The notes under the pieces: generated by a model
The model's database searches: none
What the model was told of the DNA's origin: nothing
What the model saw: only the letters and a program-made list of their open reading frames with translations
Made by a program: the position numbers and the translations under genes
Shown here: one piece after another, positions 11,211 to 20,202 of the stretch
Numbering within the stretch: the first letter of the stretch is position 1
Layout: every line of letters begins with the position of its first letter
Assembly: GCF_014648695.1 (NCBI RefSeq)
Contig: NZ_BMRP01000035.1
Coordinates: 1 to 64,000, forward strand
Length of the DNA stretch: 64,000 bases
Reading direction: 5' to 3'
Origin: Streptomyces albospinus
GTDB lineage: Bacteria; Actinomycetota; Actinomycetes; Streptomycetales; Streptomycetaceae

Positions 11211-11243
11211 GTGGGGTCTGTTCGCTCGGCGAACAGACCCCAC
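11211..11243. terminator. Bidirectional terminator, 15-bp perfect stem
   Basis: GTGGGGTCTGTTCGC (11211-11225) pairs with GCGAACAGACCCCAC (11229-11243) around a TCG loop. It sits between the ends of two convergent genes, tetR and the glycosyltransferase gene, so it can serve both. The remaining 360 bases between those genes hold nothing else that I can identify. Confidence 0.8.
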
Positions 11244-11491
11244 ATCCGTCTCCCCCCACCCCATCCACCGCCCCTCACGTCGCCGAGACCCAGGCGTCCC
11301 GGGTCACCGCGACCGACGGATACCCGCATGCTCGCCCTCGCCCGTGACCTGCGGCGGTGGCCCGCGCCGCGGCGCCGGTCCGGTGGCGAGCGAAGTGGTA
11401 TCCGCCGCGGGCGGCTGAGCACTCCCCACACAGTGATCCCGGAAGCCGGTGCCGTCGCCCGGCGGTCCCTGGCTCGACGGTTCCGTATGGT

Positions 11492-12727
11492 TCACGCGGA
11501 CGCGGGCGGCGTTTCCTGGCTGACTGCGTCGAGGAGCAGTTTCGCGGCCACCGTCGCCCCGTCGGAGCGGATTGTGCCGGCCACGGCCCTCGCGCGTGCG
11601 CGGGTCTCAGGCACCAGGGCCGTGGTGAGCGCGGCGGACAGGGAGTCGAAGGTCGGCGTCCGGCCGTCGTGTGCCGCGCCGATGCCCAGCTTGGCCACTC
11701 GGTCGGCCCAGTACGGCTGGTCCGCGATCTGGGGGACCACCACCTGGGGCGCCCCGGCCCGGGCCGCCGTCGTCGTGGTGCCCGCGCCGCCGTGGTGCAC
11801 GACGGCGGCCACCCGGCGGAACAGGGCCTGCTGGTTGACCTCGCCGACGGCGAAGCAGTCGTCGGCGTCGTCGATCGGGGCCAGGTCGGCCCAGCCGCGG
11901 GCGAGGAGGACGCGGCGGCCGTGCGCGCGGCTCGCTTCAATGGCCACCCGGGCGATGTCCGCCGGGGCGTGCGCGGCCATGCTGCCGAAGCCCACGTACA
12001 CCGGCGGTTCGCCGGCGTCCAGGAAGGCCTCCAACCCTTCTGGGAGCGGACGGTCGTCGGGCAGGATCCACGCCCCGGTCTGCACGAGGTCGAGGTCCGT
12101 CATGCCCTGCGACGGACACAGCGCCGCGTCTGCCGCCAGCCATGGCTGGTCGGTGAGGACGTAGTCGCGGACGTTGTCCACCGGGGGCAGGCCGATCGCC
12201 GCCCGGTGGCTGTTGAGCGCCTCGCCGTACAACGCGTTCACCCTCTGGGCGTCCTGCTCCCACAGCACCCGGTTGTCGGTCTCGTCCTGCGGGGAGGGCT
12301 TGCCCGGCCGCACGCCGGGACGGAAGTGCCGCGACGGCAGTCCGGCGATATGGAAGCACGCGCACACGTAGCGGATGCCCAGTTTCTCGGCCACGTCCCG
12401 TGCGCCGGCGGGCATCAGGCCGGTTGCCAGCAGCGCGTCACATCCCTGCGCCGCTGCGGTGAGCGTGTCGAACCGCGCGGCGACCAGTTCGGGAGCGAGC
12501 CGGAACGCGTCCGCCGCCGACGGCGGCTTCTCGCCGGCCACCACCGAGCGCACCGACGGGCCGAGCGGCACCAGTGGCACACCGACACGAGCCAGCAGTG
12601 CCGCGAACTCCTCGTCCGGCGGCGCGCACACCCGCACCTCCGCACCGAGTTCCCGCAACCCCACCGCCAGTCCCGCCAGCGGTTCGACGTCCCCGCGCGA
12701 TCCCCACGCCGACAACACCACACGCAT
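11492..12727 (-). CDS. rgt: GT1 glycosyltransferase, probable rifamycin glycosyltransferase
   Basis: A 411-residue GT-B glycosyltransferase of the macrolide/vancomycin type (family 1). The N-terminal acceptor domain begins MRVVLSAWGSRGDVEPLAGLAVGL. The C-terminal nucleotide-sugar domain has VYVGFGSMAAH near residue 230 and the signature VVHHGGAGTTTTAARAGAPQVVVPQIADQPYWADRV (residues about 305-340). The start is chosen with GGGGGA upstream. The promoter carries a 19-bp inverted repeat matching the rifamycin-associated element, known upstream of genes that inactivate rifamycins (Rph, Rox, Rgt, Arr). That makes glucosylation of a rifamycin hydroxyl the most likely role. From protein sequence alone the acceptor could be another natural product. 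It is monocistronic between a terminator and its own promoter. Confidence 0.82.
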   Translation of the reverse strand: MRVVLSAWGSRGDVEPLAGLAVGLRELGAEVRVCAPPDEEFAALLARVGVPLVPLGPSVRSVVAGEKPPSAADAFRLAPELVAARFDTLTAAAQGCDALLATGLMPAGARDVAEKLGIRYVCACFHIAGLPSRHFRPGVRPGKPSPQDETDNRVLWEQDAQRVNALYGEALNSHRAAIGLPPVDNVRDYVLTDQPWLAADAALCPSQGMTDLDLVQTGAWILPDDRPLPEGLEAFLDAGEPPVYVGFGSMAAHAPADIARVAIEASRAHGRRVLLARGWADLAPIDDADDCFAVGEVNQQALFRRVAAVVHHGGAGTTTTAARAGAPQVVVPQIADQPYWADRVAKLGIGAAHDGRTPTFDSLSAALTTALVPETRARARAVAGTIRSDGATVAAKLLLDAVSQETPPASA

Positions 12728-12788
12728 ATCGCACATCCCCCATTCCCATTGGTTCTGGTCTCGGCCGACAATCTTGAGGCACCTCCCG

Positions 12789-12807
12789 GGCCTTGCCGCA
12801 AGCCCCC
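12789..12807 (-). promoter_or_regulatory. Rifamycin-associated element (RAE) of the glycosyltransferase gene
   Basis: On the minus strand this reads GGGGCTTGCGGCAAGGCCC, an interrupted palindrome identical to the RAE as I recall it. A -10-like TATAAC lies on the same strand at 12815-12820, 7 bases before the element, so the RAE would begin at about the transcription start. No good -35 hexamer is visible. The gene start follows about 60 bases downstream. A second copy with the same geometry lies at 44111-44129. Confidence 0.8.
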
Positions 12808-12972
12808 CGGTGCGTTATAAGTTGAAAGTGGCAAGGAGTGGAATCTCCTTGCCTTTGTCTTTTCAACCTCCACCGTGGACGGACAGTCTTCTCGCGACGC
12901 GGCGCCCGCCGCGTACGGCGGTACGACGGGCAGTGCGGATCTCAACTGAGCCGCCCGCCTCTCGCCGCCTCG

Positions 12973-13086
12973 GAACTCCTGACGCAGTGACGCGAGCCGC
13001 CTCCAGCAGATCGGCGTGCATCCGAGGCCGAGGAGAGCTTCGTGCACGTCATCGCGCATCTCCCGGCGGATCCGCAGCCGGCGGAA
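12973..13086 (-). pseudogene. IS5-family transposase C-terminal remnant
   Basis: The minus-strand reading FRRLRIRREMRDDVHEALL followed by GLGCTPICWRRL matches the conserved C-terminus of IS5-family transposases of Streptomyces. Only about 40 codons are left, embedded in non-coding sequence. The DDE catalytic part and both ends of the element are gone. It marks an old insertion between the glycosyltransferase promoter and the small gene at 13287. Confidence 0.7.
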
Positions 13087-13286
13087 GGCAGCGCGCTCCT
13101 TCTTGGCCGACCCGGCCTCGGCCCGTGCCCGGGACGTCGGGCACAAGGGGTTCGCTCAGGGGCCGCGTCCGACGCCGGAACGCGATTCACCCCTTTGCCC
13201 CGGAGCGAGAGCTGGTGCCCGGCTACTCCAGGATCATCGATTTGGGCACCCGCCCCGCACAACCTACCTATGAAGGAGCAATCGCA

Positions 13287-13457
13287 ATGGGGATGAAGGA
13301 CGAGCTTCAAGCCAAGGCGCAGCAGGCGAGGCAAAAGGCCCAGCAGGCCAGGGAGCAGGCGCAGCAGCGGGGACAGCAGGAAAAGGACAAGTCGCGCCAG
13401 CAGCAGGGCAGGCAGCAGTCCCTCGACGACGTTCGGGACGAGTTCGACGACCAGTGA
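13287..13457 (+). CDS. Small Gln/Lys/Arg-rich hydrophilic protein
   Basis: A 56-residue protein made almost wholly of Lys, Arg, Gln, Ala, Glu and Asp, with heptad-like QQARQKAQQAREQAQQRG repeats, no cysteine and no hydrophobic core. It is likely helical or disordered in solution. The start is firm: GAAGGAG lies 8 bases before ATG. Such small charged proteins are widespread in Streptomyces without a known role; CsbD-like stress proteins are a loose comparison only. It is monocistronic, followed by a strong hairpin at 13527-13567. Confidence 0.75.
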   Translation: MGMKDELQAKAQQARQKAQQAREQAQQRGQQEKDKSRQQQGRQQSLDDVRDEFDDQ

Positions 13458-13526
13458 GCTGACGTCAGCCGGGCATCGCGGCGAGCGCCTACACGCGCTG
13501 CCGAGACACGACGGCTGAACGCGATG

Positions 13527-13567
13527 TGAGCGCGGCATCCGGCGAAACCCGCCACGTGCCGCGCTCA
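13527..13567 (+). terminator. Terminator after the small hydrophilic protein gene
   Basis: TGAGCGCGGCA (13527-13537) and TGCCGCGCTCA (13557-13567) form a perfect 11-bp stem. The 19-base loop can fold further through GGC/GCC. It is 70 bases after the stop codon. Confidence 0.7.
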
Positions 13568-13689
13568 GTCACGATCACGGCTGTCAGGAAGTGTGAGGGA
13601 CGCACCTTGGGCCGTTGACCGTGGCCGCCAAGGGCTTGGGGAAGCGAAGCCCTTGTGGCGACCCCTCGGGCAGGCCGTAGCGTGCTGCC

Positions 13690-14081
13690 ATGCGCGAGAT
13701 GCCTGACGCAGCGCGCCGTGTCCACCTGAGCCGGATCTTCGACGAGGACGCCGAGCTGTACGACCGGGCCAGGCCCGGATATCCGCGGTCGTCTCGGCGA
13801 CGGCGTTCCACTGGATCGAGCCGGCGGTGCGGATGGTCAAAGCCGCCGACGCGTTGCGGCCCGGTGGCGCTCTCGCAGTGGTCGCCACGCGTCATGTGGC
13901 GGGCGGCAGCGAGGAGTTCTTCGTCGAGGTCCAGGACTGCTACGAGCGTTTTGACCCGGCCACTTCTCCGGGGCTGCTGAGGTGCATCGCCGGGCTGATC
14001 GACAGGCGGTACGGAGTCCGGGTCACCAAGCGGTATCTCACGGAACTGCGGGTGTCGCGAACGGTCCCGCGTGTTGGTTGA
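13690..14081 (+). pseudogene. Degraded class I SAM-dependent methyltransferase
   Basis: The N-terminus (HLSRIFDEDAELYDRARPGYP) is that of Streptomyces class I methyltransferases. It joins directly, in another frame, to VVSATAFHWIEPAVRMVKAADALRPGGALAVVATRH, which normally lies about 90 residues later. The SAM-binding glycine loop is therefore deleted. A second internal deletion joins YERFDPATSPGLL to the family C-terminus RCIAGLIDRRYGVRVTKRYL. What is left, about 130 codons, cannot encode an active enzyme. No ribosome binding site is apparent beyond the first ATG. Confidence 0.75.
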
Positions 14082-14349
14082 CTGCGGCTGAGTCCTGCCC
14101 ACTTCGTATCTGACGGATCGCCGGGCCCCACATAGAGCCAGCGGGCACCAGTTGGCCATCAGACGACCCGCCGAACAGCCCCTGGAGGGAGGACCGAGCC
14201 GGAGGAGGGCCCTCTCCATATCCACTGTGGTTTTCGCTCTTCGCCCAGCAATACGGCGTGGGGCGGTAGCTCCGAACGTGGCCGAGCCGAGCGGCCGGGA
14301 CGAGCCGTTCGTCTAGGCTCCGCCTGGATCGGTCGACAGAGGAGGCGAC

Positions 14350-15126
14350 GTGGACATGGACTTCTCGGCAGGGGAGGAGCAGTGGCGGGCTCGTTTGGGG
14401 ACCTTGCGGCAGGTCGTGCGCCAGGAAGTGGTGTCGCGACAGCTGGTGGCCCACCTGCCGGACCTGCCGTCCCGACGGGTGCTCGATGTCGGTTGCGGTC
14501 AGGGCACACAGGCTCTGCGCCTGGCCCGTCGAGGGCACTTGGTCACGGGACTGGACGCCTCGGCCCGGCTTCTTGACGACTTTCGCGCCTCGTTGGACGA
14601 AGAGCCGGTGGAGGTCGGCGACCGGGTGCGGCTGATCCAGGGCGACGTCGAGCAGTTGGCCGGCATGTTCGCGCCGTCGAGTTTTGATGTGGTGCTGTGC
14701 CAGGGCGTGTTGATGTATTTCCCGGATCCCGGTCCACTGCTGGACGCTGTCGGGCAAGTCCTGGCGCCAGGCGGGATCGTCTCCCTGCTCGTACGCAACG
14801 GCGATGCCCTTGCGATGCGCCCCGGGCTGCTGGGCGATTGGGGCAGTGTCGAGAGGGCATTCGAGGGGGAGTCCTACCTCAACCGGATCGGTGTGCATGC
14901 CCGTGCCGATCGCCTGGAGGATCTTACGGCGGCGTTGGCCGAGCGTGAGATGTGCGTGCGCCAGTGGTACGGGGTTCGGGTGTTCACCGACACTGTCGCG
15001 TCGGATGCGGCACTGCCGGACGCGGAGACGCTCGACGCCATTCTCCGCTCCGAGGAACGTGCCGGTCGTACCGACCCCTATCGGAGGGTGGCGGCCCTGC
15101 TGCACTTGATCGCTGAACGCCGGTAG
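14350..15126 (+). CDS. Class I SAM-dependent methyltransferase (CmoM/SmtA-like)
   Basis: A 258-residue Rossmann-fold methyltransferase. SAM motif I is VLDVGCGQGTQALRLARRG near residue 44, followed by the acidic residue in TGLDAS and motif IV-like SFDVVLCQGVLMYFPDP near residue 115. The architecture resembles CmoM (tRNA uridine-5-oxyacetic acid methyltransferase) and SmtA-type proteins, but the substrate is unproven. GTG at 14350 follows AGGAGG by 4 bases; an in-frame ATG at 14356 is equally possible. It is convergent with a LysR gene. Confidence 0.88.
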   Translation: MDMDFSAGEEQWRARLGTLRQVVRQEVVSRQLVAHLPDLPSRRVLDVGCGQGTQALRLARRGHLVTGLDASARLLDDFRASLDEEPVEVGDRVRLIQGDVEQLAGMFAPSSFDVVLCQGVLMYFPDPGPLLDAVGQVLAPGGIVSLLVRNGDALAMRPGLLGDWGSVERAFEGESYLNRIGVHARADRLEDLTAALAEREMCVRQWYGVRVFTDTVASDAALPDAETLDAILRSEERAGRTDPYRRVAALLHLIAERR

Positions 15127-15223
15127 CCGGCAGTGGGCGGGATCAGCACCGCGACCGGCAGGCTGTCCGGCTTTACGGCCCTCGGGCGGTCCATGACCTG
15201 TGCGCCGAAAGGCCGCGTGCCGA

Positions 15224-16099
15224 TCACCGTAGCTCTGGCGGGACTGCCATGCGCAGGGCGGCGGTGACGGTGGCAACGGCCGGGTGGTCGTCAGCGCCGG
15301 CGCGATGGACGGTGCGAGTGCGGCGGGAGATGGGGAGCCGTGTGAGGGTGAGGCTCGGGGGTGAGGCGGCGATGCCGAGGTGGGGGACCAGAGCGACACC
15401 CTGGCCGAGGGCGACCAAGGCGAGGACGGTTGCGAAGTCGTCGACCTCATGGCGCACGTGGGGCGTGAAGCCCGTTGCCTGGCAGGCCCGTACCGTCATA
15501 GCGCGGCAGAGCGTGCCCGGCGGGGCCATGATCCACGGGCTGGTGCGGTGGTCGGCCAACGAGCTCGGGGTCCGTGCCGCGAGGTACATCGGTTCGGTGA
15601 ACAACTCCTGGCCGGTCAGGCCGGGTTGGGGTTCAGACGGGACGAAGTCGTACTCGTGCACCAGGGCCAGGTCGAGTTCCCCGGCCCGTAGCGCAGCGGG
15701 GACCCCGGCCGGATCGACATCGGTCACCCTGGCCTCCAGCGCCGGGTGTTCGCGAGCGAGAGCAGCCAAGGCTGCCGGGGCGATCGCGCGGGTCGCAGAC
15801 GGGTAGCTGCCGATCCGTACCGGTCCGGCCAACCCGGTGCGCACTGCGGCGAGTTCGGCGTCAGCCCGTTCCAGACGCTCCAGCACTGCCTCGGCGTGCC
15901 GGACGAGGTTCTGCGCGGCCGGGGTGAGTACAACCCTGCGGCCTGCACGCTCCAGCAACGGCACACCGGCCTCGCGCTCCAGCACGGACAGTTGCTGGGA
16001 GACCGCGGAGGGACTGAACGACAGCGCCTCGGCAACAGCGGCGATGGTGCCCCGGTGCGCGAGTTCCCGTAGCAGACGCAGACGTCGGACATCGAGCAT
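15224..16099 (-). CDS. LysR family transcriptional regulator
   Basis: A 291-residue LysR-type regulator. The winged HTH (residues 1-60) reads LRLLRELAHRGTIAAVAEAL then FSPSAVSQQLSVLEREAG. A periplasmic-binding-protein-like co-inducer domain (about 85-285) follows, with PVRIGSYPSATRAIAP and LDLALVHEYDF. It is divergent from a DapA-like aldolase gene, with under 75 bases between the two starts, so it probably regulates that gene and itself. No classic T-N11-A box stands out there. Confidence 0.9.
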   Translation of the reverse strand: MLDVRRLRLLRELAHRGTIAAVAEALSFSPSAVSQQLSVLEREAGVPLLERAGRRVVLTPAAQNLVRHAEAVLERLERADAELAAVRTGLAGPVRIGSYPSATRAIAPAALAALAREHPALEARVTDVDPAGVPAALRAGELDLALVHEYDFVPSEPQPGLTGQELFTEPMYLAARTPSSLADHRTSPWIMAPPGTLCRAMTVRACQATGFTPHVRHEVDDFATVLALVALGQGVALVPHLGIAASPPSLTLTRLPISRRTRTVHRAGADDHPAVATVTAALRMAVPPELR

Positions 16100-16170
16100 C
16101 AGCTGAGCTTACGGGAACCATCGGAAATGTGAACTGGACCTGTGCAGTGGCGATCGCCATGCTCAAAGCC

Positions 16171-17052
16171 ATGGAACTGCACGGCATTTACGTACCGCTG
16201 GTGACACCGTTTGCCGAGGACGGGACGGTGGCGCTGGAGGCGTTGGAATCACTGGCCCGCTCGGTACTGGCCGAAGGCGCATCCGGGCTGGTCGCACTGG
16301 GGACGACGGGGGAGCCGGCCGCACTCTCACCGGAAGAGAAGCGGGAGGTGGTGGAGGTCTGCGCACGGGTGTGCCGGGAACGCGGGGCGACACTGATCGT
16401 AGGCGCCGGAGGCAGCGACACGGGACAGAGCGCGGTGGCGCTACAGGAGTTGGCGGGGGTGGCGGATGCCGCGCTGGTCCCCGTCCCCCCGTTCGTCCGA
16501 CCGTCGGAGGAGGGGGTACTGGCTCACTTCGCGCACCTGGCCGAGCGGAGCCCCGTACCGCTGATGACCTATCACATCCCGTACCGGACCGGTCAGGCAC
16601 TCGGGGTGAACGCCCTGCGCCGACTGGGTCGGTTGCCTGGGGTCGTCGGCGTCAAGCTCGCGATGGGGGCGGTGGATCAGGACACCGTTGAGCTGTTGGG
16701 CGATCTGCCACCCGGCTTCGCCGTCCTGGCCGGGGAAGATGCCTTCCTTGCCCCGCTGCTCGCCCTGGGCGCGGCAGGCGGGATCCTCGCGTCTGCGCAC
16801 CTGGCCACCGGGCACTACGTCGAACTGGTCGATGCCTGGCAGAAGGGGAACGTGGCGCATGCCCGTCCACTCGGTCACCGGCTGGCGTCACTGGCGCGCG
16901 CGGTCTTCTCCGAGCCCAACCCGACGGTGGTCAAGGCGGTACTGGCAGCTGAGGGGCGGATTCCCACAGCGGCGGTACGCCTGCCGTTGCTGCCCGCAAG
17001 CGAGACCGCGGTGGCACAGGCGCTGTCCTGCCTCGGTGCGGTGGCACGATGA
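16171..17052 (+). CDS. DapA/NAL-family lyase (dihydrodipicolinate synthase-like)
   Basis: A 293-residue TIM-barrel class I aldolase that uses a Schiff-base lysine. The substrate-carboxylate motif ALGTTGEPAALSPEEK is near residue 44, the active-site tyrosine in MTYHIPYRTGQ near residue 137 and the lysine in GVVGVKLAMGAVDQ near residue 165. A true DapA would be beside lysine genes; this copy pairs with LysR, so a sugar-acid or other catabolic aldolase is more likely. The start MELHGIYVPL fits family N-termini. In-frame GTG/ATG codons up to 42 bases earlier are possible, and no start has a strong ribosome binding site. Confidence 0.85.
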   Translation: MELHGIYVPLVTPFAEDGTVALEALESLARSVLAEGASGLVALGTTGEPAALSPEEKREVVEVCARVCRERGATLIVGAGGSDTGQSAVALQELAGVADAALVPVPPFVRPSEEGVLAHFAHLAERSPVPLMTYHIPYRTGQALGVNALRRLGRLPGVVGVKLAMGAVDQDTVELLGDLPPGFAVLAGEDAFLAPLLALGAAGGILASAHLATGHYVELVDAWQKGNVAHARPLGHRLASLARAVFSEPNPTVVKAVLAAEGRIPTAAVRLPLLPASETAVAQALSCLGAVAR

Positions 17053-17257
17053 GGCTGCCCGCCCAGCGGATCCGAGACCGGGTCAGGGCGCGGCTGGGGT
17101 TGCGCGGGATCAGTGGCTGAGACAGAGCTCGCAGCCGCAATCGGGGGCTTCTTGGCGGATGTTTGCCGGACTGGGTGCGTATCCGCGATGTGAATTGGTC
17201 GCCAAGGCCATCCGAGTGCTGGACTTCTACCAGCGACCGGGACCGCCAAGAGCCGTT

Positions 17258-17668
17258 TCACACGATGCTGTGGCTGTGACTGAGACGGGACCGGACGAAG
17301 GGACCTGTTGCGAGCACGAGCAGCGTGAAGGCAGTGAGCCGTTGCAGGCCCGGCTGTGCGAAGAAGCCGCTGTGTTGGATGCCGTAGACCGCGTACCAGT
17401 TGGCCATCAGATCAGTCGCCGTGATCACGCACGTGAGGTCCATCCCCGCTCTCCTCCCGCTGACCAGGAGCAGGGCCGCCAGCGAGTCGAATGCCGCCAG
17501 TGAGGACCAGTACAGGTTCAGCCACTCCGGAGCCCATGCGTACGGATGCAGGCCGCTGCGGACAAGGTCGGCGACGTGCGAAGCGGCGCCCACGAAGACC
17601 AGCACGACCACGTACACGGCCACCAGAGCCACCACCCACTGTGGGGCTCGACGGGTCCATCGGATCAC
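17258..17668 (-). CDS. Small multi-pass membrane protein of unknown function
   Basis: A 136-residue protein with about four hydrophobic segments: WVVALVAVYVVVLVFVGAAS near the N-terminus, one around LYWSSLAAFDSLAALLLVSG, one around VITATDLMANWYAVYGI and one near LTAFTLLVLATGPFV. Polar residues lie between them. Similar small membrane proteins are common in Streptomyces without a known role. It stands alone. The bases just upstream of its start contain three near-copies of TCTCTCAGCG. Confidence 0.7.
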   Translation of the reverse strand: MIRWTRRAPQWVVALVAVYVVVLVFVGAASHVADLVRSGLHPYAWAPEWLNLYWSSLAAFDSLAALLLVSGRRAGMDLTCVITATDLMANWYAVYGIQHSGFFAQPGLQRLTAFTLLVLATGPFVRSRLSHSHSIV

Positions 17669-18296
17669 AGGATCGATTCTCTCAGCGATGTCTCTCAGCG
17701 TCTCTCAGCGATGGAGGCCGGGCCGGGTGTGGTTCAGCGTGTGAGGCGGCGGTGGTTGGGCAGATCGCCAACGACTGCACTTCCAACGGCAGTGCCTGTC
17801 TGCTGGTTTGGGCGGGGCGGTGCGGATCGTGAGGTCCGTGATTGTCCACGAGAAACAGTAGAGCGGGTGAGCACGCGGTGTGCCGTGCCCGCGGTGTGCG
17901 GTTGCTTGGCGTGTGAGCGGGTGAGTCTCCCGTTCCGACCCTGGTCAGCATCTGGCCGAGCGGTGGATGGCTTGTGCCCGTGTCGGCATTCCGCGCGCTG
18001 TGCCCGCCCGGTAAGCATCGGTGATCTTCCGGGAGTTGAGAGCGGTTGCAGGAGGGCGCGCGAGGGGTGGAGGGGGGAGAAGGATGTGGAATTACGAAAG
18101 ATGCAGGTGATGAATGACTTGTGAGGTGGTGTTGGGTGATCGGAGGGTCACCCGGCCAACTTCTTTGTGCCATCTGCCAGTACGGCGGCCAGGCAGGGCG
18201 GAGGAGACTTTCTGCCACGAGCGCGACCCGGCGAGCCCTTGAATCCGGAGGGCCGGCGCGGTCGCGTACAAGACGAAGCACAGGAGGGGGCGGCAC
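17669..18296. other. 628-base intergenic region
   Basis: Between two divergent genes. Short tandem copies of TCTCTCAGCG (about 17689-17712) lie next to the membrane protein start. An open minus-strand frame crosses the region but has no recognisable protein. The right part supplies the promoter of the methyltransferase at 18297. Confidence 0.45.
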
Positions 18297-19040
18297 GTGA
18301 GCGTGCAGCAGTACGACGAGATCGGCGAGGCATTCGAGGGGTTCAAGTCCTTGCCGCTGATACGTTACGGAGAGGTGCCGAGCTTCCTGGGCATGGTCGG
18401 GGACGTGAGTGGCAAGTCGGTTCTCGACCTGGCGTGCGGCACCGGTTTCTACAGCAGGGAGTTCAAGCGGCGCGGCGCCACGGATGTTCTCGGTGTCGAC
18501 ATCTCCGTCGAGATGATCGCCGCCGCGCGGGAGATCGATCAGCGTGACCCGCTGGGTGTGCGCTATGAGCTCGGTGACGTGGTCGAGCTGCGGCCTCTCG
18601 ACCAGCGCTTCGACATCGCGGTCGGAGTGCAGTGCCTCAACTACGCCGAGGGCATCGCGGCGATGGAGCGGATGTGTCGCAACATCCACCGGAGCCTGGC
18701 GCCGGGTGGAGAGTTCTTCGTGCTCGCCCAGAAGCCCGACTACCGGTTCGACTGTCCGTCCCTGGACAAGTACGGGTTCCGCTGCGAGCCGACCGGCGAG
18801 GAAACCGAGACGGGTCCGCGGGCGCGGGTCACGGCCCTCCTTGACCCGCAGCCGATCAGCATTGTCACCACGGCCCCGCGCCGCGAGGTCTACGAGGAGT
18901 GTCTGCGGGCGACCGGGTTCAGTGAGCTGGAGTGGGTTCCGCTTCAGGTGTCCGAGGCCGGCCTCAGTGAATTCGGCGAGGATTTCTGGGCGGACCTCCT
19001 CGCGAACCCGCCGCTGGAGATGCTGCGCTGCCGTGCCTGA
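18297..19040 (+). CDS. Class I SAM-dependent methyltransferase
   Basis: A 247-residue methyltransferase with motif I VLDLACGTGFYSREFKRRG near residue 43, the ribose-binding acid in GVDISVEM and RFDIAVGVQCLNYAEG near residue 105. The C-terminal lobe has LDKYGFRCEPTGEE and a conserved acidic tail. It resembles small-molecule C/O/N-methyltransferases of the Methyltransf_25 group; the substrate is unknown. GTG is chosen because AGGAGGGGG precedes it at a good distance. A weak 6-bp hairpin lies right after the stop (19041-19056). It has no operon partner. Confidence 0.87.
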   Translation: MSVQQYDEIGEAFEGFKSLPLIRYGEVPSFLGMVGDVSGKSVLDLACGTGFYSREFKRRGATDVLGVDISVEMIAAAREIDQRDPLGVRYELGDVVELRPLDQRFDIAVGVQCLNYAEGIAAMERMCRNIHRSLAPGGEFFVLAQKPDYRFDCPSLDKYGFRCEPTGEETETGPRARVTALLDPQPISIVTTAPRREVYEECLRATGFSELEWVPLQVSEAGLSEFGEDFWADLLANPPLEMLRCRA

Positions 19041-19282
19041 CCGGCCGACTGGCCGGACGTCGAGGACGGTTCCGCCCCGCGCAAGACCTCGGGACGCCGC
19101 GAAACTCGCTGGAGCGGGTGGCGTGACCAGGGTGATGTCGTCGGCGGTGTCCGGCCGCCGCGCGGCTGCGGGAAGCGTTCGCCCGAGCCGCTGTCGCCGA
19201 CGGACGGCGCCGTGGCGCCGCGGCGGCGGGTGAGCCGCTGCCGGTGCTGATGACCCGTTCCGGGGGGGCGGCCGGACCGTTC

Positions 19283-20104
19283 CTAGGCGACCCAGGCGTT
19301 CGTCAGCGCCTGCACGGCCGAGCCGTCGAGATCCTTGAGCTTCGTGCCGGCGAAGGCGCGCGCGGTGTCGGAGGTGAGCAGCCGGAAGGCAGGCTGCTCG
19401 GCTGCGAGCAGATCGACCATCCGGGCTGCCACGTCCTGCGGCGTCTGCGCGCCGGCGAAGGCACCGCGAGTGCGGTCCAGATAGGCGGACAGAGCCGGCG
19501 CGTACGGCCCGGCCTGCTCCAGTGCGTTGTCCGGGAGGCCTACGTTGCTGACGAACTCGCTGGCCACTGCACCCGGCTCGACCACGCTGACGTGCACGCC
19601 GGCCGTGGCCGCGACCGGCGCAAGGGACTCCATGAAGCCCTCGACCGCGAACTTCGCGGCGCAGTACGCCTCATTGAAGGGCTGGCCGATCACTCCGCCG
19701 ACGCTGGTCACGGTCAGCACGCGGCCGTTGCTCGCCCGCAGCAGGGGCAGTGCGGCCTTGGTGACGTGCAGCACGCCGAAGAAGTTGACCTCCATGACAG
19801 CGCGCACGTCCTCGACGCTCTCCTGTTCGAGGGTGCCGACGTGGCCCGCGCCGGCGTTGTTGACCAGTGCGTCCAGCCGGTCGAGGCCGGCCAGGCATGC
19901 CTCGACCGAGGCCGGGTCGGTCACGTCCAGGGCCCGGACGTCGACGGTGACTCCGGCTTCCTGCGCCGCCGCCAGCAGCGCGCCCGACTTGGCGGTGTCT
20001 CGCATGGTGGCGATCACGTGCCAGCCGCTTCGCGCGGCGGCGACTGCGGTGGCAAGGCCGATGCCGGAGGAGGTGCCGGTGATCAGGAGGGTCTTGATGC
20101 TCAT
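19283..20104 (-). CDS. Classical SDR family oxidoreductase
   Basis: A 273-residue short-chain dehydrogenase. It shows TGTSSGIGLATAVAAARSG near residue 9, LVNNAGAGHVG, the catalytic serine in TVTSVGGVIGQPFNEAY and the YCAAK Tyr-Lys pair. The 17beta-HSD-like layout (MESLAP, VEPGAVASEF) is typical of actinobacterial ketoreductases of unknown substrate. It is divergent from a MarR gene, with a dyad in the 98-base gap, so it is probably a MarR target. Confidence 0.9.
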   Translation of the reverse strand: MSIKTLLITGTSSGIGLATAVAAARSGWHVIATMRDTAKSGALLAAAQEAGVTVDVRALDVTDPASVEACLAGLDRLDALVNNAGAGHVGTLEQESVEDVRAVMEVNFFGVLHVTKAALPLLRASNGRVLTVTSVGGVIGQPFNEAYCAAKFAVEGFMESLAPVAATAGVHVSVVEPGAVASEFVSNVGLPDNALEQAGPYAPALSAYLDRTRGAFAGAQTPQDVAARMVDLLAAEQPAFRLLTSDTARAFAGTKLKDLDGSAVQALTNAWVA

Positions 20105-20123
20105 CCTCGGTTACCTAACTTGA

Positions 20124-20152
20124 TTATGGAACGTAACTAATGTTCTCCATAA
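20124..20152. promoter_or_regulatory. Probable MarR operator
   Basis: TTATGGA (20124-20130) and TCCATAA (20146-20152) form an inverted repeat with a 15-base spacer. It lies in an A+T-rich patch between the divergent SDR and MarR starts. The position and symmetry fit an autoregulated MarR site. Confidence 0.55.
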
Positions 20153-20202
20153 CTATGTGCCCAGACATTTGAACTGTCAAGCAGCCCCCTTAGGCTGGAC
20201 TC

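Noticed and set aside
14038..15450. 470-codon minus-strand frame
   Set aside because: Antisense to the CmoM-like methyltransferase gene, which has intact SAM motifs and a ribosome binding site.
17682..18689. 335-codon minus-strand frame overlapping the methyltransferase at 18297
   Set aside because: It overlaps a convincing methyltransferase on the other strand; its unique part in the intergenic region shows no family resemblance.
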